64,000 bases of DNA. It comes from Sphingosinicella microcystinivorans (lineage in GTDB: Bacteria > Pseudomonadota > Alphaproteobacteria > Sphingomonadales > Sphingomonadaceae). Of this stretch, positions 1 to 8,704 are shown piece by piece; positions within the stretch are counted from its first letter, which is position 1, and the number at the start of each line of letters is the position of its first letter. A program made the position numbers and the translations under genes. The DNA lies in NCBI RefSeq assembly GCF_027941835.1, contig NZ_CP116005.1:3611501-3675500 (forward strand), given 5' to 3'. The notes beneath the pieces were generated by a model. It did not search any database and was not told where the DNA came from. It saw only the letters and a list, made by a program, of their open reading frames with translations.

Positions 1-384
1 ACGATCTTCGGCGCGACCCGCGCACGCATCGCGCCATCCCGCCGCTTCTACGCGGGCGGCGGCGGCTCGGTGCGCGGCTACGGCTATCAGGACGTCGGGC
101 CGCAGGATACGGACGGCGACCCGCTCGGCGGCCGCAGCCTCATGGAGTTCAGCCTCGAGGCGCGCTACCGCTTCGGCAATTTCGGCGTCGTGCCGTTCAT
201 CGACGCGGGCCAGATCGACACCCGCCCCTACCCGCGCTTCCGCGATCTCCAGTTCGGCGCCGGCATCGGCGCGCGCTACTACACGAACTTCGGACCCATC
301 CGGCTCGACGTGGCGACCCCGCTCAACCGGCAGCGCGGCGATGCCCGCGTCGCCATCTACGTCTCCATCGGGCAGGCGTTCTGA
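1..384 (+). CDS. tamA: TamA (autotransporter assembly factor), C-terminal part, truncated by window start
   Basis: Only the last 127 codons are present; the frame is open from base 1 and ends at TGA 382-384. The sequence reads as the end of an Omp85-type outer-membrane barrel: the FYAGGGGSVRGYGYQ stretch (about residues 17-31 of the fragment) is the VRGY-type motif of the Omp85 family that sits inside the barrel lumen. The protein ends in Gln-Ala-Phe, the aromatic C-terminus expected of a strand recognised by the BAM complex. In this family TamA works with the inner-membrane-anchored TamB to build outer-membrane proteins or move phospholipids. Its stop codon overlaps the tamB start by one base (TGATG), so the two are translationally coupled. 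BamA is the alternative, but the tamB partner decides for TamA. Confidence 0.9.
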   Translation, partial: TIFGATRARIAPSRRFYAGGGGSVRGYGYQDVGPQDTDGDPLGGRSLMEFSLEARYRFGNFGVVPFIDAGQIDTRPYPRFRDLQFGAGIGARYYTNFGPIRLDVATPLNRQRGDARVAIYVSIGQAF

Positions 385-3300
385 TGACGGACCGCGACGG
401 CATCATCGAGGAGATCGAGGACGAGGTGCTCAGCCGCCCGTTCTGGACCTATGCGATGCGCGGCTTCCTCTGGCTCAGCGCGATCGCGGTCGGGATCGCG
501 CTGCTCATCGCCGCCGCGCTCACCGTGCTCGATACCGAGCGGGGCCGCGTCTGGCTCGTCGCGCGCGTCATGGGCCTCGAGCCCGAATCGGGGCTGCGCA
601 TCGGCATCGACCGCATCGACGGCTCGCTCTACGGCGCCGCCGTCGTCCACGGCCTCACGCTGTCGGACCCGGAGGGCCGCTTCCTCGAAGCCCCGCGCGT
701 CGAGCTGGACTGGCGGCCGCAGGCCGTGTTCAGCCGCCGCCTGCACATCATGAAGCTCGCCGTGCCGGAGGCGCGGCTGCTCAAGGTGCCCAAGCTGATC
801 CCCAGCGAGGAGGAAAAGCCGATCCTCCCGAACTACGACATCTATGTCGGACGGTTCGAGGTCGGCGACCTGACGCTGGAACCGCCCGTGCTCGGCAAGC
901 GGCACCAACTTTCCGCGGACGGCGGCGTCGACATCGCCCGCGGGCACCTGCTCGCCGCGCTGCGCGCCAGCTCCCGCACCGGCGGCGACGCCCTCGTCGC
1001 GCGCGTCGATGCCCGTCCCGACGACAAGGTGTTCGACGTCGAAGGCAAGCTCCTCGCCCCGGCGGGCGGTGTCGTCGGCGGCATCCTCGGCCTCGACCAG
1101 CCGCTCGTCGCCACCATCGAGGGTGAAGGAAGCTGGGAGAAGTGGCGCGGCACGGCCGTCGGCACGCTCGGCGACAGCCCGCTGATGGACCTCGCGCTCA
1201 GCGCCGACGCCGGGCGCTTCGCGCTGAAGGGCACCGCCTCCCCCGGCCTCGCCGTCGGCGGCATCGTCCGCAAGTTCGGATCGCCCTCGATCGAGGTCGA
1301 TGCCGCGGCGACCATCGCCGAGCGCGTCGTCGACGGCCGCGCCTCCATCATCTCGCCCTCGGTCGGGCTTGAGCTCGACGGCGCCGTCGATCTCGCAAAG
1401 TCGCGCTTCAGGACCGTGTCGGTGGGGGCCTCCGTGCGCGAGCCGAAGGCGCTGATCTCGACGATGACGGCGGAGGACATGCGCCTCGCCATGACGCTCG
1501 ACGGCCCCCTCTCGCGGCCGCTCGTCGACTACAGGCTGTCCGCCGACTGGCTCGCCATCGGCACCACGCGGCTCGACCGCGTCGAGGTGACGGGCAAGGG
1601 CGAGCTGCCGAAGGACGGGCTCGCCGTTCCGGTCGAGGCGCGTGCGCTCCGCGTCACCGGCCTCGGCGAACTGGTCGAGGACCTCGCCACCAACCCGCGC
1701 ATCACCGGCGTCATCGCGCTCGACGGCCCCTATATCACGGGCAAGGGCCTCAAGGTCGCCAGCGACCGCGTCACCGCGACCGCGGACCTCAGCATCGAGA
1801 CGCGGACGGGCCGCTACAGCGTGAACGCCGACGGGTCCCTGCCGCGCTACGTCATTCCGGGCCTCGGCATGGCCGACATCAAGGCGAAGCTGCTGTTCGA
1901 GCCGGATGCACGGGCCGGCAACCGCCTGCGGATCAGCGGCAGGGCCGACGCGGCGATGACGCGGCTCGACAACGGGCTGCTGACCTTCCTCTTCGAGGGC
2001 AATCCCCGCGTCGTCGCCAACATCGACCGCGCGCCGGACGGCCTCGTCACCTTCACGAACGCCATGCTCACCTCGCCCGACATGCGCGTCACCGGGCGCG
2101 GCACCTACGCGATGGACCAGCGCATCCGCTTCGACGGCGAGGCCGTGTCCAAGCGCTACGGCCGGATGGACGTCGAACTCGGCGGCCTCGTGACCCGGCC
2201 GGAAGCGACGATCAAGGTCGACAGCTACGCGGCGGGCATCGAGCTGCGCGACATCCGCGCGACGTTCACGCCGCAGGGCGACAACTACGCCTTCACCGCG
2301 CTCGCCGACACGGTCGCGGGCCCCGCGCGTGCGCGCGGCCGTATCCTCACGGGCGGGCCGCAGACCGTGTACGACATCGAAGCCGCCGAGATCGCCGGGC
2401 TGACCGCGACCGGCCCGCTCCGCGCCGTCGAGGGCGCACCGGCGGTCTCGGGCGTGCTCGACGTGCGCGGCGCCGGCATTTCCGGCAAGATCCGCCTGTC
2501 GCCGGAAGACGGCGTGCAGCGCATCGACGCCAATCTCGGCGCGCGCGCCGCGCGGCTCGATTTCGGCGGCGGCACCGCCATCCGGCGCGGCTGGGTGGAC
2601 GGCAACATCGTGCTGCGCGAGGAAGGCGCGGAAATCTCCGGCCGCTTCGACATCGAGGGGCTGAAGCAGTCGGCGCTGCTGCTGAAGACCCTGAAGGGCA
2701 CGCTCGAAATGCAGCGCGGCGAAGGCACCGCCGCGCTGATCGCGACCGGCGAGCGCGGCACGCCCTTCACCTTCGACCTCGCCGCGAGCTTCGACCCCGA
2801 AAGCATCATCGTCACCAGCCAGGGCACGATCGCGCGGCAGGCGTTCGCGCTCGCCGCCCCTGCCCGCCTCAACCGCACGGAGGACGGCTGGCACCTCGCG
2901 CCCGTCGTGCTGAACCTGCCCTCCGGCACGGCGCGGATCAGCGGCACGTTCGGCGAGTCGATCAGCCTCACCACCGATCTGAACGCCGCCGGGCTCGGCC
3001 TCCTTCAGCTCGCGCTGCCGGGCATGAACTTCTCGGGCACCGCGAGCGGGCGCATCGACATGATCTTCCCGGCGGGCGGCCTGCCGCGCGGCACCGCGAA
3101 GCTACGCGTCGCCGATTTCACGCGGGCGACCGAGGCCTTCTCGAAGCCCGTCGACCTCGCCGTGGTCGCGCAGCTCGAAGCGAACAAGGCGGTGATGCGC
3201 GCCGCCTTCCTGGATGGCGGCCAGCGCCTCGGCGTCCTGCAAGGCCGCCTGCTGTCGATTCCGGGCAGCGTCGACGACCCGTGGCTCGACCGCCTGATGA

Positions 3301-4598
3301 ACGCGCCAATCTCGGGCCAGCTCCGCTGGCGCGGCCCCGCCGAGATGCTGTGGCCGCTCACCGGCGTCGGCGCGCTCAGCGTGCGCGGCAACATCGCCGT
3401 GGCGCTGGAGATCACGGGCGAGCTCGGCGACCCGGCGCTCACGGGGATCGTGCGCTCGCGCACGTCGCGCATCGAAAGCGCGATCACCGGCACGGTCGTC
3501 GACAACATCCGCCTCGACGGGCGGTTCACCGGCTCGCGCCTCGAACTCACCGAGTTCTCGGGAACCGCGGGCGGCGGCAGCATCTCCGGCAGCGGCGGCA
3601 TCGACCTGTCCTTCGCGCGCGGCTTCCCGATCGAGATCGCGATGGTGCTGAAATCGGCGCTGATCCTCAACCGCGACGACCTGCGCGCCACCGCGAGCGG
3701 CCCCCTGCGCATCCGCAACGGGCCGGACGGCGCGGTCATCTCGGGCGACGTCAACATCGACCGGGCCCGCTTCAACATCGGGCAGACCGCGCAGACCGAG
3801 GTGCCCGTGCTCCGCGTGCGCGAGCGGAACACCGAGCTGCTGCGCGCCGAGCCGGTGGTCGCGGAAGGCGCGGCGGAGCCCACCGTCTGGCAGTTCGACG
3901 TGAAGGCGCGCGGCAACAACGAGATCATGGTCCGCGGCATGGGCCTCGATTCGGAATGGTCGGCGGACCTCGACATCAAGGGATCGGCGACCGCGCCCCG
4001 CATCGGCGGCGTCGCCGAGCTGGTGCGCGGCGACTACGAGTTTGCGGGCAAGACCTTCCGGCTGACGCGCGGCGAGCTGCGCTTCACCGGCACCTATCCG
4101 CCCGATCCGGTCGTGGACATCGCGGCCGAGGCGCGCGTCGAGGGCCTCACCGCCACCATCACCATCCGCGGCACCGGGCAGCGCCCCGAGATCGCCTTCT
4201 CGTCGGTGCCCGCGCTGCCGCAGGACGAGGTGCTCTCGCGCGTGCTGTTCGGCACCTCGATCGCCAACCTCTCCGCGCCCGAAGCGCTCCAGCTCGCGGG
4301 CGCGGTCGCGTCGCTTCAGGGCGGCAACGGCGGCATCAACCCGATCAACGCCGTGCGCCGCGCGGTCGGGCTCGACCGGCTGCGCATCATGGAGGCGAAC
4401 CAGGCGACCGGTCAGAAGACCGCCGTCGCGGCGGGCGAGTACCTCACCGACCGGGTCTACGTGGAAGTCGCCACCGACGCGCAAGGCTACACCGCGACGC
4501 AGCTCGAGATCGAGCTGACCCGCGCGCTTTCGATCCTCTCGTCGGTCGCGACGCTCGGCGGCACCAGCGTCAACCTGCGCTGGTCGAAGGACTACTGA
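384..4598 (+). CDS. tamB: TamB translocation/assembly module protein (DUF490), 1404 aa
   Basis: A very long AsmA/TamB-type protein. One N-terminal membrane segment (about residues 22-48, FLWLSAIAVGIALLIAAA) anchors it in the inner membrane; the rest is repetitive beta-rich sequence expected to form the hydrophobic groove that spans the periplasm. The C-terminal 350 residues match the conserved TamB (DUF490) domain, ending in the typical beta-strand Val-Asn-Leu-Arg-Trp. The family partners TamA in outer-membrane protein assembly and has been linked to phospholipid transport to the outer membrane. The start ATG at 384 overlaps the tamA stop, which fixes the start. Length is at the upper side of the usual 1200-1400 residues. 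No clear terminator follows before the tRNA. Confidence 0.95.
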   Translation: MTDRDGIIEEIEDEVLSRPFWTYAMRGFLWLSAIAVGIALLIAAALTVLDTERGRVWLVARVMGLEPESGLRIGIDRIDGSLYGAAVVHGLTLSDPEGRFLEAPRVELDWRPQAVFSRRLHIMKLAVPEARLLKVPKLIPSEEEKPILPNYDIYVGRFEVGDLTLEPPVLGKRHQLSADGGVDIARGHLLAALRASSRTGGDALVARVDARPDDKVFDVEGKLLAPAGGVVGGILGLDQPLVATIEGEGSWEKWRGTAVGTLGDSPLMDLALSADAGRFALKGTASPGLAVGGIVRKFGSPSIEVDAAATIAERVVDGRASIISPSVGLELDGAVDLAKSRFRTVSVGASVREPKALISTMTAEDMRLAMTLDGPLSRPLVDYRLSADWLAIGTTRLDRVEVTGKGELPKDGLAVPVEARALRVTGLGELVEDLATNPRITGVIALDGPYITGKGLKVASDRVTATADLSIETRTGRYSVNADGSLPRYVIPGLGMADIKAKLLFEPDARAGNRLRISGRADAAMTRLDNGLLTFLFEGNPRVVANIDRAPDGLVTFTNAMLTSPDMRVTGRGTYAMDQRIRFDGEAVSKRYGRMDVELGGLVTRPEATIKVDSYAAGIELRDIRATFTPQGDNYAFTALADTVAGPARARGRILTGGPQTVYDIEAAEIAGLTATGPLRAVEGAPAVSGVLDVRGAGISGKIRLSPEDGVQRIDANLGARAARLDFGGGTAIRRGWVDGNIVLREEGAEISGRFDIEGLKQSALLLKTLKGTLEMQRGEGTAALIATGERGTPFTFDLAASFDPESIIVTSQGTIARQAFALAAPARLNRTEDGWHLAPVVLNLPSGTARISGTFGESISLTTDLNAAGLGLLQLALPGMNFSGTASGRIDMIFPAGGLPRGTAKLRVADFTRATEAFSKPVDLAVVAQLEANKAVMRAAFLDGGQRLGVLQGRLLSIPGSVDDPWLDRLMNAPISGQLRWRGPAEMLWPLTGVGALSVRGNIAVALEITGELGDPALTGIVRSRTSRIESAITGTVVDNIRLDGRFTGSRLELTEFSGTAGGGSISGSGGIDLSFARGFPIEIAMVLKSALILNRDDLRATASGPLRIRNGPDGAVISGDVNIDRARFNIGQTAQTEVPVLRVRERNTELLRAEPVVAEGAAEPTVWQFDVKARGNNEIMVRGMGLDSEWSADLDIKGSATAPRIGGVAELVRGDYEFAGKTFRLTRGELRFTGTYPPDPVVDIAAEARVEGLTATITIRGTGQRPEIAFSSVPALPQDEVLSRVLFGTSIANLSAPEALQLAGAVASLQGGNGGINPINAVRRAVGLDRLRIMEANQATGQKTAVAAGEYLTDRVYVEVATDAQGYTATQLEIELTRALSILSSVATLGGTSVNLRWSKDY

Positions 4599-4632
4599 GT
4601 TCATCTGGAAAAGCGCGGAAAAGCGTGAAAAC

Positions 4633-4710
4633 TGGGGCGACTGACGGGGATCGAACCCGCAACCTCTGGTACCACAAACCAGCGCTCTAACCGATTGAGC
4701 TACAGTCGCC
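4633..4710 (-). tRNA. tRNA-His (anticodon GTG)
   Basis: On the minus strand the sequence folds as a complete cloverleaf: seven-pair acceptor GCGACTG/CAGTCGC, D stem GCTC/GAGC, anticodon stem CTGGT/ACCAG around TTGTGGT (anticodon GTG), and T arm with TTCGATC. The 3' CCA is encoded (plus-strand tgg at 4633-4635). An extra 5' G (position -1, base 4710) can pair with discriminator C73, the classical histidine identity pair. It lies antisense to the flanking genes, between tamB and glnB. Confidence 0.97.
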
Positions 4711-4861
4711 GCGCGCGATGAGGATGCGCACATACGGGCGCCCCGCCCTGCCGTCAAGCGAGCCGCGGACCCGTGCTGAATTTTTAGGCAAGATGCCCGG
4801 AAGTCGTGCAGCCTTCGGGGCGCCCCTGCCCGGAATCTGCGCTTTGCCGCGCTGCGGCATC

Positions 4862-4876
4862 TGGCACGGATCATGC
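4862..4876 (+). promoter_or_regulatory. Sigma-54 (RpoN) -24/-12 promoter for glnB-glnA
   Basis: TGGCAC-N5-ATGC lies about 60 bases before glnB. The -24 element is a perfect match to the RpoN consensus and the -12 element differs at one base from TTGC, with correct spacing. Nitrogen-regulated glnB/glnA genes are commonly transcribed by sigma-54 with NtrC, so the position makes biological sense. I found no convincing NtrC enhancer pair upstream. Confidence 0.75.
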
Positions 4877-4928
4877 GTTACGCGGACCAGTACCCATCCG
4901 GGGCAGATCGAATTCGTTCAAGGGGTAA

Positions 4929-5273
<345 letters not shown>

Positions 5274-5329
5274 ACCATCATACCGGACAACAACTCCACA
5301 ACAGCAGGGTTAAAGAGGAAAGGCGAGTA

Positions 5330-6742
5330 ATGGCGAACAAACCGGCCGATATTCTGAAGCTGATCAAGGACAAGGAGATCGAGTGGCTCGATGTCCGTTT
5401 CACCGATCTTCGGGGCAAGTGGCACCACATGGCGATGTGCGCCGGGGTCGTCGACGAGGACATGCTGACCGACGGCATCATGTTCGACGGCTCCTCGATC
5501 GACGGCTGGAAGGCCATCAACGAGTCCGACATGATCCTGAAGCCGGACCTCGACTCGGTCTATGTCGATCCGTTCTCGGCGACGCCGATGCTGATCGTGT
5601 TCTGCGACATCATCGAGCCGTCGACGGGCGAGATGTACGGCTCCGACCCGCGCTCGGTCGCGAAGCGCGCCGAGGCGTTCCTCGGCAACAGCGGTATCGG
5701 CGACACCGCCTACGTCGGCCCGGAGGCCGAGTTCTTCGTCTTCGACGACGTCCGCTTCGAGAACGGCTACAACGGCTCCGGCTTCAAGATCGACGACATC
5801 GAGCTGCCGACCAACACGGGCCGCGAGTACGACGAAGGCAACATGGGGCACCGTCCGCGCGCCAAGGGCGGCTATTTCCCGGTCGCACCGGTCGATCCGT
5901 GCCACGACCTGCGTTCGGAAATGGTCTCCGTGATGCTCGAAATGGGCCTGCCCATGGACAAGCATCATCACGAGGTTGCTGCGGCGCAGCACGAGCTCGG
6001 CCTCACCTTCGGCACGCTCGTCCAGACCGCCGACCGTATGCAGATCTACAAGTACGTCGTGCACAATGTCGCGCACGCCTATGGTAAAACGGCAACATTC
6101 ATGCCGAAGCCGATCAAGGACGACAACGGCTCGGGGATGCACACCCACATCTCGATCTGGAAGAAGAGCAAGCCGCTGTTCTCGGGCGACGGCTACGCCG
6201 GCCTTTCCGAAACCGCGCTGTTCTTCATCGGCGGCGTCATCAAGCACGCCAAGGCGCTGAACGCGTTCACGAACCCCTCGACGAACAGCTACAAGCGCCT
6301 CGTCCCGGGCTTCGAGGCGCCGGTGCTGCTGGCCTACTCCAGCCGCAACCGTTCGGCCTCCTGCCGCATCCCCTACGGCACGGGCCCCAAGAGCCGCCGC
6401 GTCGAGTTCCGCTTCCCGGACGCCACGGCGAACCCGTACCTCTGCTACGCCGCGCTGCTGATGGCGGGCCTCGACGGCATCGAGAACCGCATCCATCCGG
6501 GCGGGCCGATGGACAAGAACCTCTACGACCTTCCGCCGAAGGAGCTGAAGAAGGTTCCGACCGTGTGCGGCTCGCTGCGCGAGGCGCTCGTCAACCTCGA
6601 CAAGAACCGCAAGGTCTTCACCCGCGGCGGCGTCTTCACCAACGAGCTGATCGACAGCTTCATCGAGCTGAAGATGCAGGAAGTGCTGCGCTGGGAAATG
6701 GCACCCTCGCCTGTCGAGTTCGACATGTACTATTCGGCCTGA
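5330..6742 (+). CDS. glnA: Glutamine synthetase type I
   Basis: 470 residues, typical of dodecameric GSI-beta. It makes glutamine from glutamate, ammonia and ATP. Visible landmarks are the beta-grasp N-domain with [10 protein letters not shown] (about residues 51-60), the glutamate/metal signature near [10 protein letters not shown], the ATP-binding [12 protein letters not shown] segment and the [13 protein letters not shown] loop. The adenylylation site is Tyr399 in NLYDLPPKE, so activity should be controlled covalently by GlnE through the adjacent P-II protein. A strong Shine-Dalgarno (AAAGAGGAAAGG) precedes ATG 5330. A hairpin terminator follows at 6763. Confidence 0.98.
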   Translation: MANKPADILKLIKDKEIEWLDVRFTDLRGKWHHMAMCAGVVDEDMLTDGIMFDGSSIDGWKAINESDMILKPDLDSVYVDPFSATPMLIVFCDIIEPSTGEMYGSDPRSVAKRAEAFLGNSGIGDTAYVGPEAEFFVFDDVRFENGYNGSGFKIDDIELPTNTGREYDEGNMGHRPRAKGGYFPVAPVDPCHDLRSEMVSVMLEMGLPMDKHHHEVAAAQHELGLTFGTLVQTADRMQIYKYVVHNVAHAYGKTATFMPKPIKDDNGSGMHTHISIWKKSKPLFSGDGYAGLSETALFFIGGVIKHAKALNAFTNPSTNSYKRLVPGFEAPVLLAYSSRNRSASCRIPYGTGPKSRRVEFRFPDATANPYLCYAALLMAGLDGIENRIHPGGPMDKNLYDLPPKELKKVPTVCGSLREALVNLDKNRKVFTRGGVFTNELIDSFIELKMQEVLRWEMAPSPVEFDMYYSA

Positions 6743-6762
6743 TCGGGGGATTCGGGTCGTTC

Positions 6763-6797
6763 AGGGGCTCGCGCGAAAGCGCGGGCCCCTTTCGTTT
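6763..6797 (+). terminator. Rho-independent terminator after glnA
   Basis: AGGGGC and GCCCCT arms close a larger GC-rich hairpin with an inner CGCGC-GAAA-GCGCG stem, followed by TTCGTTT. It lies 21 bases after the glnA stop. Confidence 0.75.
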
Positions 6798-6846
6798 GCG
6801 ACGACCGTACCGCCTGCAAACACGCACGGCGGCCCTTACCCACACA

Positions 6847-6874
6847 CGTCATACCGGCCTGCGCCGGTATGACG
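6847..6874. repeat. Perfect palindromic element, 12-bp arms with 4-nt loop
   Basis: CGTCATACCGGC and its exact reverse complement are separated by CTGC. There is no T-tract on either side, and a proper terminator lies on each flank, so it is not obviously a terminator. It looks like a REP-type dispersed intergenic palindrome; copy number cannot be judged from one window. Confidence 0.6.
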
Positions 6875-6917
6875 ATACTGAACGCGGGAAACGCGACTGG
6901 CTGCAGTCACGCCCTCC

Positions 6918-6957
6918 AAATAAAGAAGCCCCGGAAGTCATAGGACTTCCGGGGCTT
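6918..6957 (-). terminator. Terminator of the TorF-type porin gene
   Basis: Perfect 14-bp stem (AAGCCCCGGAAGTC and its complement) with an ATAG loop. Read on the minus strand it is followed by CTTTATTT, as expected for a terminator of the minus-strand porin gene that ends at 6981. The plus-strand side (TTTCCTT) could also work, so it may be bidirectional. Confidence 0.8.
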
Positions 6958-6980
6958 TCCTTGTGGTCGGGGACTTCGGA

Positions 6981-7751
6981 TCAGAACGCCGCGGTCAGCG
7001 AAATTATGATCGCCGAGTCCGTGATCTTGCGGATCGACGGATCGCCGCTCTTCACGTCCGTATCAACATAGGAGATGCCGAGCGTCAGCTTGTCGTAGGA
7101 AACCGACGCGCCGAGCGACCAGTCGAGATAGTCGCCGTCCGTGGAGAACGGTGCATCCACCGACAAGGAACCGTCAGTGTAGCCGAGATGCGCGTTCAGC
7201 GAGATCGGCGTGTTCGGAATGGCCGCCGACCAGTCCGTGTAGATATAGAAGCTGTCGTCGTTGCCGAGCGAGTCCTGGCTCGGCGCATAGGCGACGCCGA
7301 CGGTGGCGCCGACCGGGCCGAGTTCCTTGCTCAGCGCGGCCGTGATTTCCACCACGTCCGTACCGCTGGTGCCCGGATAGAGATACCAGATCGCGCCGAT
7401 GTCGTAGCCGAAGCCGCCGACTTCGCCGGCGTAGCCCGCATAGACGTCGATCTCGGTGTTGGCGCCGCCGTATGAGCCCCAGCCCGCGAGGCTCGAGCCC
7501 CACGTGCCGACATAGAAGCCGCTGGAATGGTTGACGTCGATGCCGCCCTGGATGGCCACTTCCTCATCCGAAAGCGAAACGCCGCGCCAGCGGTACTGCG
7601 AGAAAATCCCGGCATTTCCCGAGATTTCCCAATCGCTGGTCGCCTCTTCCTGCGCAAAAGCCGGAGCGGCCGTTGCGAGGCCGCCGACAAGCGCGGCAGC
7701 CGCAAGCACGGTCTTCGAGACCGCGCGGCTGCTAGTTCCCTTTTTCATCAT
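6981..7751 (-). CDS. TorF family putative porin
   Basis: 256 residues. A Sec signal peptide (basic MMKKGTSSR, hydrophobic core, cleavage after APAFA about residue 33) is followed by a beta-barrel-like sequence starting SDWEISGNAGIFSQYRWRGVS, the start typical of the TorF/TIGR02001 outer-membrane family. The chain ends in Ala-Ala-Phe, a BAM-recognition C-terminus. In sphingomonads such genes are often close to P-II and ammonium-transport genes; here it converges with glnB-glnA. A role in nitrogen-compound uptake is inference from context only. It has its own terminator at 6918-6957. The start has a weak GGTGGAGG Shine-Dalgarno upstream (minus strand). Confidence 0.85.
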   Translation of the reverse strand: MMKKGTSSRAVSKTVLAAAALVGGLATAAPAFAQEEATSDWEISGNAGIFSQYRWRGVSLSDEEVAIQGGIDVNHSSGFYVGTWGSSLAGWGSYGGANTEIDVYAGYAGEVGGFGYDIGAIWYLYPGTSGTDVVEITAALSKELGPVGATVGVAYAPSQDSLGNDDSFYIYTDWSAAIPNTPISLNAHLGYTDGSLSVDAPFSTDGDYLDWSLGASVSYDKLTLGISYVDTDVKSGDPSIRKITDSAIIISLTAAF

Positions 7752-7880
7752 TCCTCCACCTTCATTTCAGCTGTGATCGCTGCCCGCCCTGGGAGGTTTC
7801 GTTCCGAAGCTTGCGCTTCAGCGAGGATAGTTGATCACACTGCGGCGACGCACAAGCGATTTCGCTGCGGTGGTCGCCAA

Positions 7881-7893
7881 GTTGCAACGCAAA
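7881..7893. promoter_or_regulatory. Repeated operator-like motif, copy 1
   Basis: GTTGCAACGCAAA; its core TTGC-AAC-GCAA is an inverted repeat with 4-bp arms. An identical 13-base copy lies at 8020-8032. Between the porin promoter and the candidate sRNA, it could bind a regulator; the factor is unknown. Confidence 0.35.
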
Positions 7894-7922
7894 TGATGTT
7901 TTCGCGCAACAGTCTGAATCCA

Positions 7923-7992
7923 GACAGAAAGAAGGGCCGGCGTCGCCGCCGGCCCTCTAGTCAAATCCTTGGGGAGGATCGCCATATAGGCA
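7923..7992 (-). ncRNA. Candidate small RNA with CCUCCCC loop and intrinsic terminator
   Basis: Read on the minus strand: a TATACA -10-like hexamer (complement of 7995-8000), a short GCC/GGC hairpin, then ATCCT-CCCCA-AGGAT (7979-7965), whose loop region exposes CCUCCCC, then a perfect 10-bp GC stem (7956-7933, loop GCGA) followed by TCTTTCTGT. This is a terminator with no minus-strand protein gene upstream of it, which is why I call an sRNA. The CCUCCCC segment is complementary to Shine-Dalgarno sequences. The -35 region is weak: TTGCAA lies 20 bases away. Transcript ends are estimates. Confidence 0.4.
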
Positions 7993-8019
7993 TATGTATA
8001 CTGCACCGCAGCACGTCAT

Positions 8020-8032
8020 GTTGCAACGCAAA
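8020..8032. promoter_or_regulatory. Repeated operator-like motif, copy 2
   Basis: Exact second copy of the motif at 7881. It overlaps the -35 region of the candidate sRNA on the minus strand, so a protein bound here would be well placed to control it. Confidence 0.35.
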
Positions 8033-8099
8033 AATGCAGCGGCGGCAAAAAAATCCGCGCTTAAGGCGTTTTTCATGCCTGCCGCCTAAGACAGGTCGG

Positions 8100-8654
8100 A
8101 TGATCGACGCAGACGCAGGCGGCTGGAGAATGAGCGAACCCTACCGGAACGCCGCCGCGCTCCCGCCGGACATGACGGCAGACACCGCGTCCCGCATCGC
8201 GGACATCGCCGCCGAGGCCATCACTGGCATCGACCCGCATACCGGCCTCGCCAGCGATTTCCTCAATCAATTCAATGAAGTGCTCATGCTCCTCGAAGTC
8301 ACCGGCAGCGACAGCGACCTCGGCCGCGATCTCCACGGCTGGCGGCCGCGCGGATATGTCGAGCATTTCGAGACGAGCCACCTGCGCGATTCGGCGCTGG
8401 TGATCGAGGCCTATGCGCTCTGCCCGGTCTCCGTCCGGCGGCGCTTCGACCGGCTGAGCGCCGACCTGTCCGCGTTCATCCTGAACGGCCTTGCCGACCT
8501 GCGCCTCATCGACGGCGAGGCGGCACAGGACGCGCGCCGGATGCTCGCGGAGCGGATTCGCCGGCGCGTCGAATCGCTGTCCGCGATCATCCACCCTGCC
8601 GAGCGCAGGTTCGACAACGACACGATTTCCGCGCTGTTCGGCCACGTCCGCTAG
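8100..8654 (+). CDS. Conserved hypothetical protein of sphingomonad type
   Basis: 184 residues from ATG 8100, or 174 from ATG 8130; neither start has a well-spaced Shine-Dalgarno (GGAG at 8125 is too close to 8130). The segment IAAEAITGIDPHTGLASDFLNQFNEVLMLLE (N-terminal third, quoted in part) resembles a small uncharacterised protein that I have seen in sphingomonads; this is recall, not a search. The rest is mainly helical, soluble, with no signal peptide, membrane segment or metal motif. It ends 50 bases before parE on the same strand and might share its transcript. I cannot assign a function. Confidence 0.7.
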   Translation: MIDADAGGWRMSEPYRNAAALPPDMTADTASRIADIAAEAITGIDPHTGLASDFLNQFNEVLMLLEVTGSDSDLGRDLHGWRPRGYVEHFETSHLRDSALVIEAYALCPVSVRRRFDRLSADLSAFILNGLADLRLIDGEAAQDARRMLAERIRRRVESLSAIIHPAERRFDNDTISALFGHVR

Positions 8655-8704
8655 ACGGGCGGCAGCCCCTTCACCGTTGCCCCGGCGCCCCCTATAAGGC
8701 CGCT

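Larger units (their letters stand above)
7752..8099. other. Non-coding interval between the porin gene and the 8100 gene
   Basis: 348 bases with no convincing protein gene. It should hold the minus-strand porin promoter in its left part. It contains two copies of GTTGCAACGCAAA (7881-7893, 8020-8032), and between them a minus-strand structure with terminator that I annotate as a candidate sRNA. Confidence 0.6.

Noticed and set aside
357-2894. 845-codon open frame antisense to tamB
   Set aside because: High G+C makes long antisense frames by chance. The translation is rich in Arg, Asp and Ala without domains, while the plus strand encodes TamB.
7994-8089. 31-codon plus-strand frame starting MYTAPQHVM
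   Set aside because: GGGGAGG is 17 bases from the ATG, too far, and the stretch is better explained as sRNA promoter on the other strand.
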